Assembly: GCA_021770785.1 (NCBI GenBank)
Contig: JAETQH010000003.1
Span: 1 to 64,000, forward strand
Origin: Lachnospiraceae bacterium
GTDB lineage: Bacteria; Bacillota; Clostridia; Lachnospirales; Lachnospiraceae
Reading direction: 5' to 3'
DNA: 64,000 nt
The translations under genes and the position numbers were made by a program. Shown piece by piece: positions 52,088-62,015 of the stretch (positions are counted from its first letter, which is position 1; every line of letters begins with the position of its first letter). The notes under the pieces are model-generated. The model searched no databases. It was not told the origin of the DNA and was given only the letters and a program-made list of their open reading frames with translations.

Positions 52088-53421
52088 TGTTTATCGAAAA
52101 CATCAAAGAGGCAGTTACCAGTATTTTCAGCAATAAGATGCGTTCCCTGCTGACCATGCTGGGTATCATTATCGGTATCAGTTCCGTGATTATTATTACT
52201 ACAATTGGTGGTTCCATCCAGAGCACCTTAACGGCAACCTTAAATTCTCTGGGAGGGAATACCGTCTCTGCTTATGTGCAGGCAAGATATCCGGAAGATG
52301 ATGACGAAGAGGCATGGGCAACGTGGGTTTATCCGGAGATGGAAGAAGAGGATTATGTGACACAGGAGATGATTGACGGGTTAGTGGAGGCTTATCCCGA
52401 TGAAGTCAGCGGTGTGGCAGCACAGCAATACCTTGGTTCCGGTAAAATCACGGATGAAGCGGATTCGGACAATTATGCCAATGTCAATATTAACGGTATC
52501 ACACCGGAATATTTAGATTATATGAAATTAAAAATGGCTTCCGGACGCTGCCTTACCAAAGAGGATAATGCGGGACAGAAGCGTGTCTGCGTGATAGCGG
52601 ATACCATGGCAAAGCGTTATTTTGGAGAGAAGAGCCCTATTGGTGAGATTGTGTCTGTGGCAACTTCCGACGGAAGTATCTATGACTTTGCCATAGTGGG
52701 GGTTTATGAATATAATCAGGCGCTTTTTGGAAGGGTAGACAATACGGTTGCGGAAAAGGACCGTGTGACGGAGCTGATGATACCGCTGCAGACTTGTTTT
52801 AAGCTGCAGGGAGCGGAGCAGACAGGATATGAATATTTCAATCTGCTGCTGACGCCTTTAGCGGATGTGGAGCAGGCAACCGTGCATATTCAGAGCTATT
52901 TTGACGAGATTTACGCAAATAATCAGAAATTTTATATTTATACCTATAACATGCAGTCTGATATGGGAATGATAAATACGGTGCTCGGCGTCATTACGGT
53001 GGCGGTTTCCGGTATTGCAGCAATTTCACTGATTGTAGGCGGTGTGGGTGTTATGAACATCATGTTAGTTTCCATTACCGAGCGGACCAGGGAAATCGGT
53101 GTGCGTATGGCACTGGGAGCGAAACGCCGTACCATTAAAATGCAGTTCGTTATTGAGGCGATTGTGCTGTGTCTTATCGGCGGCCTTATCGGCGTATTGA
53201 TTGGCGTGGGCGTAGGCGCCCTGTTAGGTATGGTGGCGGGCACTGTCATTCAGAGTATGTATGCAGAGTATTCCGATTACATTATTCTTTCGGTACACCC
53301 CTCCGGGCAGGCGATTATGCTCTCCCTGTTCTTCTCTATGCTGACGGGCGTTTTCTTCGGATATTATCCGGCAAACAAAGCCTCAAAGATGGAGGTTATC
53401 GATGCACTGCGTTACGAATAA
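52087..53421 (+). CDS. ABC transporter permease (MacB-like, FtsX family)
   Basis: The 444-residue permease has the MacB topology: one N-terminal helix (MRSLLTMLGIIIGISSVIIITTIG), a large extracytoplasmic domain (about 60-290) and three C-terminal helices with MLVSITERTREIGVRMALGAKRR. MacB-type complexes couple ATP hydrolysis to movement of the extracytoplasmic domain to expel peptides or drugs. It is preceded by a three-helix-free region rich in acidic residues (DDDEEAW), which differs from the usual MacB. The operon ends at a terminator (53492). Confidence 0.92.
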   Translation: MFIENIKEAVTSIFSNKMRSLLTMLGIIIGISSVIIITTIGGSIQSTLTATLNSLGGNTVSAYVQARYPEDDDEEAWATWVYPEMEEEDYVTQEMIDGLVEAYPDEVSGVAAQQYLGSGKITDEADSDNYANVNINGITPEYLDYMKLKMASGRCLTKEDNAGQKRVCVIADTMAKRYFGEKSPIGEIVSVATSDGSIYDFAIVGVYEYNQALFGRVDNTVAEKDRVTELMIPLQTCFKLQGAEQTGYEYFNLLLTPLADVEQATVHIQSYFDEIYANNQKFYIYTYNMQSDMGMINTVLGVITVAVSGIAAISLIVGGVGVMNIMLVSITERTREIGVRMALGAKRRTIKMQFVIEAIVLCLIGGLIGVLIGVGVGALLGMVAGTVIQSMYAEYSDYIILSVHPSGQAIMLSLFFSMLTGVFFGYYPANKASKMEVIDALRYE

Positions 53422-53491
53422 CGGCAGAGGTTAAAAGCAGTCCGGCATTGCTGGAAAATAACGGCAGGGAAAGCCGGGAGATATGCAGCAA

Positions 53492-53529
53492 AACAGGATT
53501 GTCGCAGAAAAAAAGGCGGCAATCCTGTT
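53492..53529 (+). terminator. Intrinsic terminator after the MacAB-type operon
   Basis: AACAGGATTG (53492-53501) pairs with CAATCCTGTT (53520-53529), followed by CTTTTT. A second hairpin lies directly after it (53539-53548 with 53564-53573). Confidence 0.9.
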
Positions 53530-53596
53530 CTTTTTAAGTATAGGAAACGCAATGTTTTTTTGTGTTTCCTATAAAACGGGAAGGAAGCAGTAACAG

Positions 53597-53625
53597 TTGA
53601 TTTTCGGCACTGGCAGTGATAAGAT
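53597..53625 (+). promoter_or_regulatory. Promoter of the YfhO-acyltransferase gene
   Basis: TTGATT (53597-53602) and TAAGAT (53620-53625) are 17 bp apart, 60 bp before the start codon. Confidence 0.6.
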
Positions 53626-53685
53626 AAATAGGCTGTTTCGGGGGGATTTCGGGGATATCCTTTATGGAAAGGAATTTGAGAGAAA

Positions 53686-56600
53686 ATGAAAAAAGGTTTT
53701 TCAATCAACGGAAAGGGCAGGAAGTGGTATTTTTTTGCTTATACTCTTTGTTTTGCTGTCATGGCGGCGGCAATCTTTTCTGTTTTTCTTCTATATAAAA
53801 AGAGCTTCGTGTGGGTGCCGGACGGTCTGCAGCAGCATTTTAATGCACTGCTTTATTATCGCAGATGGCTGCTTGACATCATACATACACTGACAGCGGA
53901 GCACAGGCTTGAGATTCCGCTGTGGGATTTGAGCATTGGCATGGGTTCTGACATTTTGACGACACTGCACTATTATGTGATAGGGGACCCGCTGAATTTA
54001 CTGTCGGTCTTTGTGCCGGGAGAACAGTACATGGAGGGTTTTTACTGTGGTCTTGTGCTTTTCAGACTGTATTTGGCGGGACTTTCCTTTTCCGCTTATT
54101 GCAGGTATCATGGACAGGAACCCTATTGCATGCTGTTAGGGACACTGGTTTATACCTTTTGCTCCTGGTCGATTGTGGCGATGCGCCACCCTTATTTTCT
54201 GAATCCCATGATATATCTGCCGTTGATTCTTATCGGAGTAGATAAGATTTATAAAAAAGAGAAACCGTGGCTTTACGTTGGCATGTTAGCAGTTTCCACC
54301 GTCAGCAGTTTTTATTTTGCCTATATGATTTGTATTTTCGTGGTGGGCTATGCGTTGCTGCGGTATCTGATGATTTTCCGAAAAATAGAGTTAAAAAACG
54401 TTTTGAAGTGGGTGGGGAAATTTGTGGGTTATTCCTTAGCGGCTTTAGCGTCGGTTTCCGTGATATTGCTGCCGGTGGTGATGATGACTCTTTCCACCGG
54501 GAGAGCAGGGGCGGAGCATGACTTTTCGATACTTTATCCCTTTTCCTACTATCGGAAATTCCTTTCCGGCTTTCTCATCGGGGGAGCCGGATACTGGAGC
54601 GAACTGGGGTATACGGGATTGATTTTGGTGGCTGCGATATTTCTTTTGAGCAATCGGAGGAAGTACACCGGGCTTCGGATTGCCTTTGTATTTATGACAT
54701 TGTTGCTGCTTCTGCCTTACGGCGGGCTGGTGTTAAACGGCGGCGGCTATGTGATTAACCGTTTCGTGTGGGCATATTCCATGTTAGTATCCTTTATTGC
54801 CGTGAAAATGTACCCTCAGATTATGGAAATGCAGAAGAAAAAGAGGGTGGAGCTGCTGGTGGCAGGGGGGCTCTATATGCTTCTCTGTCTGGTGATTTGT
54901 ACCAAAAGCCAGAAACGCTATCTGGTGGCAGCACTGGTGATGTTTGCGGTGCTGCTGGGGCTTATCATCGGCACAAGGAAAAAGACGAAGGAAAAAGCGC
55001 TTTATAAGGGAGTTCTCCTGGCGGTGGTAATGGTGGAGCTTGTCTATCAGGGCTGGGTGAAATATGCCCCCTGGGCGGAAGGGTATGTGGAGGAATTTGC
55101 AGACAGGGGAGAGGCTTACCACATGCTGACGGATGATGCGGCGGGCAGCCTTGTAAAAAATGCGGCAAAGGACGGCTCGGATACCGTCTGGCGCTATGAG
55201 TCCCTACAGGCAGAGGAATGGAAAAATACTGCCATGCAGCTGGGGCTTTATGGGGTTTCCTATTATTTCAGTCTTGCCAATCCCTATATCAACGAGTTCC
55301 AGCGGGAAATGTATTTAAACCAGACCAGAGACTTCTGCTACTCCGGCTTAGACGGAAGAACTCTGTTAGACAGGCTGGCGGGAGTAAAATATTTTGTGGT
55401 GCCGGAGGAAAATAGGGGGCTTCTTCCCTATGGCTATGATACTCTCATTAACCGGGGAACACTGGGAAAGGGAAGCCAGTATGAGGTGGCGGCTGCCGCT
55501 TATGAGAGTGATGATGTGCTGCCCCTGGGGTTTGCCAGTGATACCTATATTTCCAGGGAACAGTACGAGAAAATGACGGTGACGGAAAAGCAGCAGGCTC
55601 TGTTGCAGGGTATTGTGGTAGAGGACGGCGGGCTGCCGGAGAACCTTACCCTGGCAGACCCGGTTTTTACCGATGAAAATCTGCCCTGTGAAGTTACAGA
55701 GATAAAAGGCGCCCGGTGGGTAGAGGGTGGAATTGCCGTGGAGGAAGAAAATGCCAGGGTGACGATGAAGTTTCACGGGCTGCCGGAGAGTGAAACCTAC
55801 TTTATCTTTGAAGGGCTTGACTATAAGGGGAATGAGGGGTTAAAGAAGAAACCCCAGAGCCGTCTCCATATCCAGGTCACCTGCGGGGCAGTGTCGAAAA
55901 AAATAACATTTTTGACGGACGAAAACAATTTTTACAGCGGGGTGACGGATTTCCTTATTAATATGGGTTACCGGGAAGAAGCGCCGGAGGAGATTACGGT
56001 GGAATTTCAGGAGACAGGCACCTATTATTTTGAGGAAATGCGTGTGGCGGCACAGCCTATGGAAACAGGGCAGGGGGGAGCATTCGTGCAGGAAACGTTA
56101 GAGGCTGTCAACATTGGAACAAATGAGGTGACAGGAGAGATTTCCGTGGACAAAGAAAAACTGCTCTGCCTCACCCTGCCCTACAGCACCGGGTGGGATG
56201 CTTATGTGGACGGTGAAGAGACGGAGATTTTGCAGGCGGACACCATGTTTATGGCAATCTTAGTGCCGGAGGGCAGCCATGAAATCAGACTGACCTACGG
56301 TACGCCGTATCTGAAAGCAGGCGGAGCCCTTAGCCTGATAGGGCTGGGGAGCATCGGCTGTATGGCGGCAGTACCCGTTCTCTGTAAAAAGGTAAGGAAA
56401 AAGAAGCCGGTGTATCTTTCGGGAAAAAAGGAATACCGTGCCATAGATTTTGCAAAATTTATCGCAGCCTTTCTTGTGGCGGCAATCCACATTCCGCCCT
56501 TAGAGGACTGCAGCCCCTGGCTTTCCCATGAAGTTCAGCAGGTGATATGCCGCATGGCAGTGCCTTTCTTTTTCCTGTGTACGGGTTTTTTTCTGGGCGG

Positions 56601-57450
56601 AAAGCTCTGTGACAGGGAGCGGACGAAAAAGTATCTGTTCCATATATTAAAAATGTATCTTTTCTGGACGCTGTGCTATTGTCTTCCGATGCTAGAGCGT
56701 TTCTGGAAAGGGGACAGGACTTTTACGGAAAATGCGGGGGAGATGCTGCGCCGTTTTTTTCTTATCGGTTCTTACATACAGCTTTGGTACCTTCTGGCAA
56801 CGGCGGTGGCGGCGGTATTGCTGTACGTTTGCGTCTCTGTCTTAAAATGGGGGGACAGGACGCTGATAGCTGCCACGGTATTTCTTTATGTCATAGGGGT
56901 TCTGGGAAATTCCTACCGCCATGCCTTTGATGGGGTTCCTGCCGTGGCAGCGGGGATAAAGTTTTACCAGGCGGGGTTTCTCACCACCAGAAACGGTATC
57001 TTTTTCGGCTTTCCCTTTGTGGCGGCGGGATATCTTTTGTGGAAATACCGGGGAAAAATCAGGCAGCATTCCTATGGAGTGTGGACAACGGTATGTTTAG
57101 CGGCAATGTTTGGAGAAGAATACCTGGTGAGGAAAGCCTGGGGAGAGGGTTCCCATGATATGTACCTGCTTACCCCGGCAGCAGCGGTCTGTCTGTTTCT
57201 GGCCCTTGCGTGGATTTCTCTGCCGGAGCGGATGGACTCCGCGGCGAAGCTTTTGCGCAGGCTGTCCACCTATCTGTTTTTACTGCATATGCTAGTGAAT
57301 TTCTGGTTGAAAAAAACGCTGTTATGGCAGCAGGCATGGGTGAAATACAGCCCTGTCCATTATGGTATTGTGACGGGTGTCAGCATTCTCCTGGGGCTTG
57401 TATTCTGCCTTGTGCAGGACAGGTGGAAGCGTTTGAATAGGGTCAAGTAG
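53686..57450 (+). CDS. YfhO-family membrane protein fused to an acyltransferase-3 domain
   Basis: The 1254-residue protein joins two families. Residues 1 to about 890 match YfhO (a multi-spanning GT-C-like glycosyltransferase family): many hydrophobic segments, the DGLQQHFNALLYYRRWL start and a large extracytoplasmic beta domain that ends in a membrane segment near 885-905. From about residue 917 an acyltransferase family 3 unit begins (EYRAIDFAKFIAAFLVAAIHI), with about ten membrane segments. YfhO proteins are implicated in glycosylating lipoteichoic acid or other wall polymers, and acyltransferase-3 proteins acetylate or succinylate surface polysaccharides. A combined role in wall polymer decoration is plausible but unproven. 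Confidence 0.82.
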   Translation: MKKGFSINGKGRKWYFFAYTLCFAVMAAAIFSVFLLYKKSFVWVPDGLQQHFNALLYYRRWLLDIIHTLTAEHRLEIPLWDLSIGMGSDILTTLHYYVIGDPLNLLSVFVPGEQYMEGFYCGLVLFRLYLAGLSFSAYCRYHGQEPYCMLLGTLVYTFCSWSIVAMRHPYFLNPMIYLPLILIGVDKIYKKEKPWLYVGMLAVSTVSSFYFAYMICIFVVGYALLRYLMIFRKIELKNVLKWVGKFVGYSLAALASVSVILLPVVMMTLSTGRAGAEHDFSILYPFSYYRKFLSGFLIGGAGYWSELGYTGLILVAAIFLLSNRRKYTGLRIAFVFMTLLLLLPYGGLVLNGGGYVINRFVWAYSMLVSFIAVKMYPQIMEMQKKKRVELLVAGGLYMLLCLVICTKSQKRYLVAALVMFAVLLGLIIGTRKKTKEKALYKGVLLAVVMVELVYQGWVKYAPWAEGYVEEFADRGEAYHMLTDDAAGSLVKNAAKDGSDTVWRYESLQAEEWKNTAMQLGLYGVSYYFSLANPYINEFQREMYLNQTRDFCYSGLDGRTLLDRLAGVKYFVVPEENRGLLPYGYDTLINRGTLGKGSQYEVAAAAYESDDVLPLGFASDTYISREQYEKMTVTEKQQALLQGIVVEDGGLPENLTLADPVFTDENLPCEVTEIKGARWVEGGIAVEEENARVTMKFHGLPESETYFIFEGLDYKGNEGLKKKPQSRLHIQVTCGAVSKKITFLTDENNFYSGVTDFLINMGYREEAPEEITVEFQETGTYYFEEMRVAAQPMETGQGGAFVQETLEAVNIGTNEVTGEISVDKEKLLCLTLPYSTGWDAYVDGEETEILQADTMFMAILVPEGSHEIRLTYGTPYLKAGGALSLIGLGSIGCMAAVPVLCKKVRKKKPVYLSGKKEYRAIDFAKFIAAFLVAAIHIPPLEDCSPWLSHEVQQVICRMAVPFFFLCTGFFLGGKLCDRERTKKYLFHILKMYLFWTLCYCLPMLERFWKGDRTFTENAGEMLRRFFLIGSYIQLWYLLATAVAAVLLYVCVSVLKWGDRTLIAATVFLYVIGVLGNSYRHAFDGVPAVAAGIKFYQAGFLTTRNGIFFGFPFVAAGYLLWKYRGKIRQHSYGVWTTVCLAAMFGEEYLVRKAWGEGSHDMYLLTPAAAVCLFLALAWISLPERMDSAAKLLRRLSTYLFLLHMLVNFWLKKTLLWQQAWVKYSPVHYGIVTGVSILLGLVFCLVQDRWKRLNRVK

Positions 57451-57504
57451 GTTTGTGAAAAAGCACTTTGGGAGTTAGAATGAGAGACGGAATCCAATCT
57501 CATG

Positions 57505-58539
57505 CTATCGCTCCGTAGTATCGCGCCGTATCAGAATGGGGGTAATGATTTTATGTATTGGTTCTTTTAAAGGAACCGGTTTCCTTTTTTTTCGCTCATT
57601 CATCAGTTCTACAAGAAGGCTGACGGCTTCATATGCAATCTTATTGATCTGCTGTCCGACGGTACTGATGGGAATGACAGCTTCTCTGGAAATCGGCGAA
57701 TCGTCAAAACCGATGATAAGATAGTCATCGGGGAGAGTGCCATATTTTTTTATAAGAAGATTTAAGAAAACATTTGCATGAGTATCATTGGAAATAAAAA
57801 TCCCTTTTTTCTGACCGGAATAGGAGATTTCCAGTTCTTCTAGTATTTCCCTGAGATTTTTCTCTATAAGCTCATAGGTATTTCCAAAAACTTTATAGAT
57901 AATTCGGTGGTTCAGATGTTTTTCCTCACAGATATCAAGAAAACCTCTGATACGCCCATAAGAAGGGATTTCCGGGGGAGTAGGCGAATTAATATGGATG
58001 AGAATGTCACAATTATGCGTAGCAAGCAGGCTGGTTGCCTGAACACCACCCATGTAGTTGTCAGTGTTGACACTGCACACATATTGATCCTCCCGTTCAA
58101 TGGTTACCACGGGAATTCCTGAATCGGCAAGTTCTCTGGATGGAATTGTAAAGCTTAAAATAATCAGCCCTTCAATATGGTAGGCAAGAAGCTCCTGAAT
58201 ATATTGCCGTTCCGATGCCTCGTGCTCGTTTCCGATAAAAACGAGAAATTTATAGCCAAATTGTTCATAGGTAAGCAGAATTTGATTCAGCATTTCAGAG
58301 TAGTAGTGATTCATTAAGTTTGGGATGATGATGCCGATAAACTCTGTTTTTCCGTTTGCGAGAATCCGCGCCACTTTATTTTCTTTGTAATCTAAATCCG
58401 ACAGTGCTTTTGAGATGATTTCCTGATTTTCCAAAGTCAGGGAATCGGGATTGTTAAAATATCTGGAAATGGTTGTTTTGGAAAAGCCTGTATATTTTGC
58501 AATATCATCAAATGTCACATTCTTTTTTTGTCTCATCAC
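57505..58539 (-). CDS. LacI-family repressor of the fructan/sucrose operon
   Basis: The 344-residue product has an N-terminal LacI helix-turn-helix with hinge (VTFDDIAKYTGFSKTTISRYFNNPDSL, KVARILANGKTEFIGIIIP) and a periplasmic-binding-like sensor domain (about 60-335). It is divergent from a sugar ABC operon, and operator-like palindromes centred on CCGG lie in the gap. Repression released by a sugar such as sucrose or a fructose phosphate is inferred from context. Start ATG 58539 (or the next codon) is supported by AAAAGGACAAT upstream. Confidence 0.9.
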   Translation of the reverse strand: MMRQKKNVTFDDIAKYTGFSKTTISRYFNNPDSLTLENQEIISKALSDLDYKENKVARILANGKTEFIGIIIPNLMNHYYSEMLNQILLTYEQFGYKFLVFIGNEHEASERQYIQELLAYHIEGLIILSFTIPSRELADSGIPVVTIEREDQYVCSVNTDNYMGGVQATSLLATHNCDILIHINSPTPPEIPSYGRIRGFLDICEEKHLNHRIIYKVFGNTYELIEKNLREILEELEISYSGQKKGIFISNDTHANVFLNLLIKKYGTLPDDYLIIGFDDSPISREAVIPISTVGQQINKIAYEAVSLLVELMNERKKRKPVPLKEPIHKIITPILIRRDTTER

Positions 58540-58636
58540 ATTATTGTCCTTTTTATGGAAGTTTGATTCGGAAGGATGTCGGTGGCAAAAGAGTGTTCCG
58601 TTATCGAAGGATTTTTTGCCTTGACATCATAGAAAA

Positions 58637-58695
58637 AGTATAGCAGAAATTTGTTGGGAGTACAAGGAGTAAGCGGTTAAGTAACCGGTTTTGTT
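58637..58695 (-). promoter_or_regulatory. Promoter of the LacI-type gene with an upstream operator
   Basis: On the minus strand TTGTAC (58660-58665) and TATACT (58637-58642) are 17 bp apart. The operator-like AACCGGTT within TAAGTAACCGGTTTTGTTA (58678-58695) lies just upstream of the -35. Confidence 0.65.
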
Positions 58696-58755
58696 AAAGC
58701 TGTATAAATATTGGTGTCAAAAATCGGGAAGTATTCACAAAGTGATAGAATGTAG

Positions 58756-58819
58756 TTGACGGACATTGGTTTGAGTGATAAGATAAAACCATAAAGTAAC
58801 CGGTTACTTTACCGGTTAC
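58756..58819 (+). promoter_or_regulatory. Promoter and operators of the fructan/sucrose operon
   Basis: TTGACG (58756-58761) and TAAGAT (58779-58784) are 17 bp apart. Just downstream, 58793-58810 is an 18-bp perfect palindrome (AAAGTAACC/GGTTACTTT) over the expected transcription start, and a second, partial site TACCGGTTAC (58810-58819) follows. The placement is typical of LacI-family repression. Confidence 0.8.
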
Positions 58820-58860
58820 ACAAAAGGCAAAACAGAAAAAATAATGAGGAGGAGAGCTTC

Positions 58861-60237
58861 ATGAAAAAGAAAGTAACGGCGGAAATCATTGCCTCGGCAC
58901 TTACGGTTACACTTGCAGCCACAACCTTGACGGGATGTCGGTTTGGATTTGCAAGCGACCCGGATGATCCTAATGAGGTAGAAGAGGAAATAACGATTGA
59001 CACTTCAACAGACACATTCCGGTATGACACCGATTTAAATGGGACGAATATAACACTGTTGAATTCCAAGGCGGAGATACAGGTTGCACTGGAAGAAATG
59101 GCAGCTGTGTTTGAAGAAAAATCGGGCATTCATGTAGAGGTTATGCCGGTTACGGACGGAGATTCCCCATACACAAAGGTAGTAAGTCTTTACAATTCCG
59201 GAAATCCGCCGACACTGTCTATTCTGGATACTACAGACGTTATTGCACTGGCAGAGGAAAAGGCGGAGGATTTGACCGAAGAAGCCTGGACAGAGGAGAC
59301 AGAAGGATATCTGACGGAAGTGAATGGAAGAATCTATAGCTTCCCATTGTGTATTGAGGGAAGGGGTCTTATTTATAATAAAAAGGTAATAGAAGAGGCA
59401 TTGGGCGAAACATTTGATCCTTCTTCCATTAGGACACAGGATGATTTGGTAGAGATTTTGGACAGGCTTGTGGCGGCAGGCATCGAAAAACCAGTGTCGG
59501 TGGCAAAAGAGGACTGGTCTTTAGGGGCACATCAGTTGCAGTACGTTTATGAAACATATGACGGAACAACGGAAGGTGCACAGGAAATGATAGAGCAGAT
59601 TAAATCCGGAAAACTGGATTTGAGAGAATATAACCGCATGTCCGGATTTCTCAATATGTTTGATATATTGAAAAAGTACAATGTGGCAAAGGGCGACCCG
59701 CTGGGAGCGGATTATGACGAAATGGCCATTGACTTGGCAGACGGAAAGACGGCATTCTGGCTGAACGGAAACTGGGCATGGCCCAATCTTGAGGAAGCGG
59801 GAGCGAAGAAAGAGGATGAATATGGCTTTTTACCATATTTTATGAGTAATGATGAAACGGACTTTGCGAATCAGATGATTCAGGGGTCGCCCTCAAAGCA
59901 GGTGATGCTGGACGGACAGATGGCGTCTGAAACAGAAAAAGCCGCGGCAAAAGAGTTTTTAAACTGGATTGTGTACAGTGAAATTGGACAGCAGATGTTG
60001 GTAAAGACCTGTAATTTAATTCCGCCGTTTCAAAATAATCCATATGAGCCGGAGGATCCGTTAAGCAGGGATATTTATGAGCATGTTCAGGAAAGCAGCG
60101 CCTTCAACGCTTCTGCAATTGTACCTAATGATCACTGGTCCGTACTGGGCAGTGCAATGCAGAAATATCTGGCAGATAGATGCGACAGAGAGGAATTAAT
60201 AGAAGTCATAGAAAAATATTGGGCAGAACAGGAATAG
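58861..60237 (+). CDS. Sugar ABC transporter substrate-binding lipoprotein
   Basis: The 458-residue product has a lipoprotein signal with lipobox TLTGC (C26) and the extracellular solute-binding protein fold of family 1 (maltose/fructo-oligosaccharide type): LNSKAEIQVALEEMAAVFEEKSGIHVEVMPV, ALAEEKAEDLT, FWLNGNWAWPNLEEAG. It would capture an oligosaccharide and hand it to the two permeases that follow. No ATPase gene is in the operon, so a shared MsmK-type ATPase elsewhere is likely. Start ATG follows AGGAGGAG. Confidence 0.92.
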   Translation: MKKKVTAEIIASALTVTLAATTLTGCRFGFASDPDDPNEVEEEITIDTSTDTFRYDTDLNGTNITLLNSKAEIQVALEEMAAVFEEKSGIHVEVMPVTDGDSPYTKVVSLYNSGNPPTLSILDTTDVIALAEEKAEDLTEEAWTEETEGYLTEVNGRIYSFPLCIEGRGLIYNKKVIEEALGETFDPSSIRTQDDLVEILDRLVAAGIEKPVSVAKEDWSLGAHQLQYVYETYDGTTEGAQEMIEQIKSGKLDLREYNRMSGFLNMFDILKKYNVAKGDPLGADYDEMAIDLADGKTAFWLNGNWAWPNLEEAGAKKEDEYGFLPYFMSNDETDFANQMIQGSPSKQVMLDGQMASETEKAAAKEFLNWIVYSEIGQQMLVKTCNLIPPFQNNPYEPEDPLSRDIYEHVQESSAFNASAIVPNDHWSVLGSAMQKYLADRCDREELIEVIEKYWAEQE

Positions 60238-60253
60238 GAAGGAGGGTAAAATT

Positions 60254-61126
60254 ATGAATTTAAAAAATAAAGGAAAAGATTTCTGTATCTTTGCGCTGCC
60301 GGGAATGTTTTGTTTCTTTGCAGTTGTGATCATACCATTTATTTATGGGGTATATCTGACATTTACCGATTGGAACGGGGTATCGCAGACAAAGAATTTT
60401 ATCGGCCCTAAGAATTTTGCGGGCGTTTTGCAGGACAGTCAGTTCTGGTCATCTCTGCTGCTGACTTTTAAATATGTCATTGTAGTTGTGATACTGGTAA
60501 ATGTGATTGCATTTGCAATAGCTTATCTTTTGACAAGAGGAATTAAGGGACAGAACTTCTTTCGGGCAGGTTTTTTTACACCGAATCTGATTGGAGGAAT
60601 TGTACTCGGATATATCTGGCAGTTTGTTTTTTCGAGAGTGTTTGTGAGTGTCGGAGAAAGCACCGGCTGGAAATTATTTGAGATTTCGTGGCTTTCGGAT
60701 CCGGACAAGGCATTTGCCGCGCTGGTATTGGTATCTGTGTGGCAGCTATCGGGATATATGATCCTGATTTATGTAGCTGGTTTTATGGGACTGAGTGAGG
60801 ATGTTATGGAGGCAGCCAGCATTGACGGAGCAGCAGGGTGGGTGAAATTGAAAAATATTATATTGCCTCTTATGATGTCATCTATAACAATCTGTCTTTT
60901 CCTTACGCTGTCACGGGCATTTATGGTGTATGATGTAAATCTGTCACTGACATCCGGCGGCCCTTACGGCACAACGGAGATGGCTGCCATGCACGTATAT
61001 GAAAAGGCATTTACATCCAGACAGTTTGGCGTAGGACAGGCGGAGGCATTTATCTTATTCCTTGTTGTGGCATGTATCAGCGGCCTTCAGGTATATCTGA
61101 CCAAAAAACAGGAGGTAGAAGCATAA
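60254..61126 (+). CDS. Sugar ABC transporter permease (MalF-like)
   Basis: The 290-residue permease has six predicted membrane helices and the EAA motif EAASIDGAAGWVKLKNIILPLM, which docks the ATPase. It starts after AGGAGGG, and its last base overlaps the next permease gene. It forms the channel together with its partner for the oligosaccharide bound by the lipoprotein. Confidence 0.93.
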   Translation: MNLKNKGKDFCIFALPGMFCFFAVVIIPFIYGVYLTFTDWNGVSQTKNFIGPKNFAGVLQDSQFWSSLLLTFKYVIVVVILVNVIAFAIAYLLTRGIKGQNFFRAGFFTPNLIGGIVLGYIWQFVFSRVFVSVGESTGWKLFEISWLSDPDKAFAALVLVSVWQLSGYMILIYVAGFMGLSEDVMEAASIDGAAGWVKLKNIILPLMMSSITICLFLTLSRAFMVYDVNLSLTSGGPYGTTEMAAMHVYEKAFTSRQFGVGQAEAFILFLVVACISGLQVYLTKKQEVEA

Positions 61127-61986
61127 TGAAACAGACAATGACTGGTGGAAATAAAAGAAAAATCGCAAATATACTGGCAATGGCCGGACTGGTTCTTATT
61201 TTTATCGCATATATGTTTCCGTTTCTGATGGTAGTCATTAACTCATTGAAGCAGAAACGGGATATCATCAAGAGCCCGTTTTCCTGGCTATATACCATCA
61301 AGGGACTTTCCTTTGACAACTTTGTAAAAGCCTTTACGCAGATGGATTTTCTGAATGCCTTTAAAAACTCCTTGATTGTAACGGCTTCGGCAACCATACT
61401 TGTAACTTTGCTTGCATCCATGCTTGCCTACTATATTGTACGGAATAAAAACACTATTTCTAAGGTTACATTTGCATTGATGGTGGCATCTATGATTATT
61501 CCCTTTCAGGCTATCATGATTCCGCTGGTAAGCATATATGGCGGCACATTGAATGTATTAAACCACAGACTTACATTGATTTTCATGCACACCGGTTTTT
61601 CCATGGCAATGTCAGTGTTCATGTTCCATGGATTTATTAAGGGGAATGTACCGATTGCGTTAGAAGAAGCGGCTTATCTGGAAGGCTGTACACATTCGCA
61701 GACCTTTTTTAAGATTGTACTGCCCTTATTAAAGCCGATTATTTCAACCATGGTAATTTTGAACTCACTGGCATTCTGGAATGACTTCCTGCTGCCTTCG
61801 CTGGTTCTGACAGATAAAAAGCTCTTAACACTGCCGCTTTCTACATATAGTTTCTATGGAACATATTCTGCAGATTATGGTACGATTATGGCAGGACTTC
61901 TGCTGTGTGTACTGCCGATTTTAATTCTTTATATGGTACTTCAGAAGCAGATTATCGGCGGAGTTGTCGCAGGCGCGGTGAAATAG
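61126..61986 (+). CDS. Sugar ABC transporter permease (MalG-like)
   Basis: The 286-residue permease has six membrane helices and the EAA motif EEAAYLEGCTHSQTFFKIVLPLLKP. ATG 61126 lies in the TAATG overlap with the previous gene. The final residues after the last helix match the usual short MalG tail. Confidence 0.93.
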   Translation: MKQTMTGGNKRKIANILAMAGLVLIFIAYMFPFLMVVINSLKQKRDIIKSPFSWLYTIKGLSFDNFVKAFTQMDFLNAFKNSLIVTASATILVTLLASMLAYYIVRNKNTISKVTFALMVASMIIPFQAIMIPLVSIYGGTLNVLNHRLTLIFMHTGFSMAMSVFMFHGFIKGNVPIALEEAAYLEGCTHSQTFFKIVLPLLKPIISTMVILNSLAFWNDFLLPSLVLTDKKLLTLPLSTYSFYGTYSADYGTIMAGLLLCVLPILILYMVLQKQIIGGVVAGAVK

Positions 61987-62015
61987 ATACAAGGAACGGA
62001 GGGAGGCTGAGGAAC

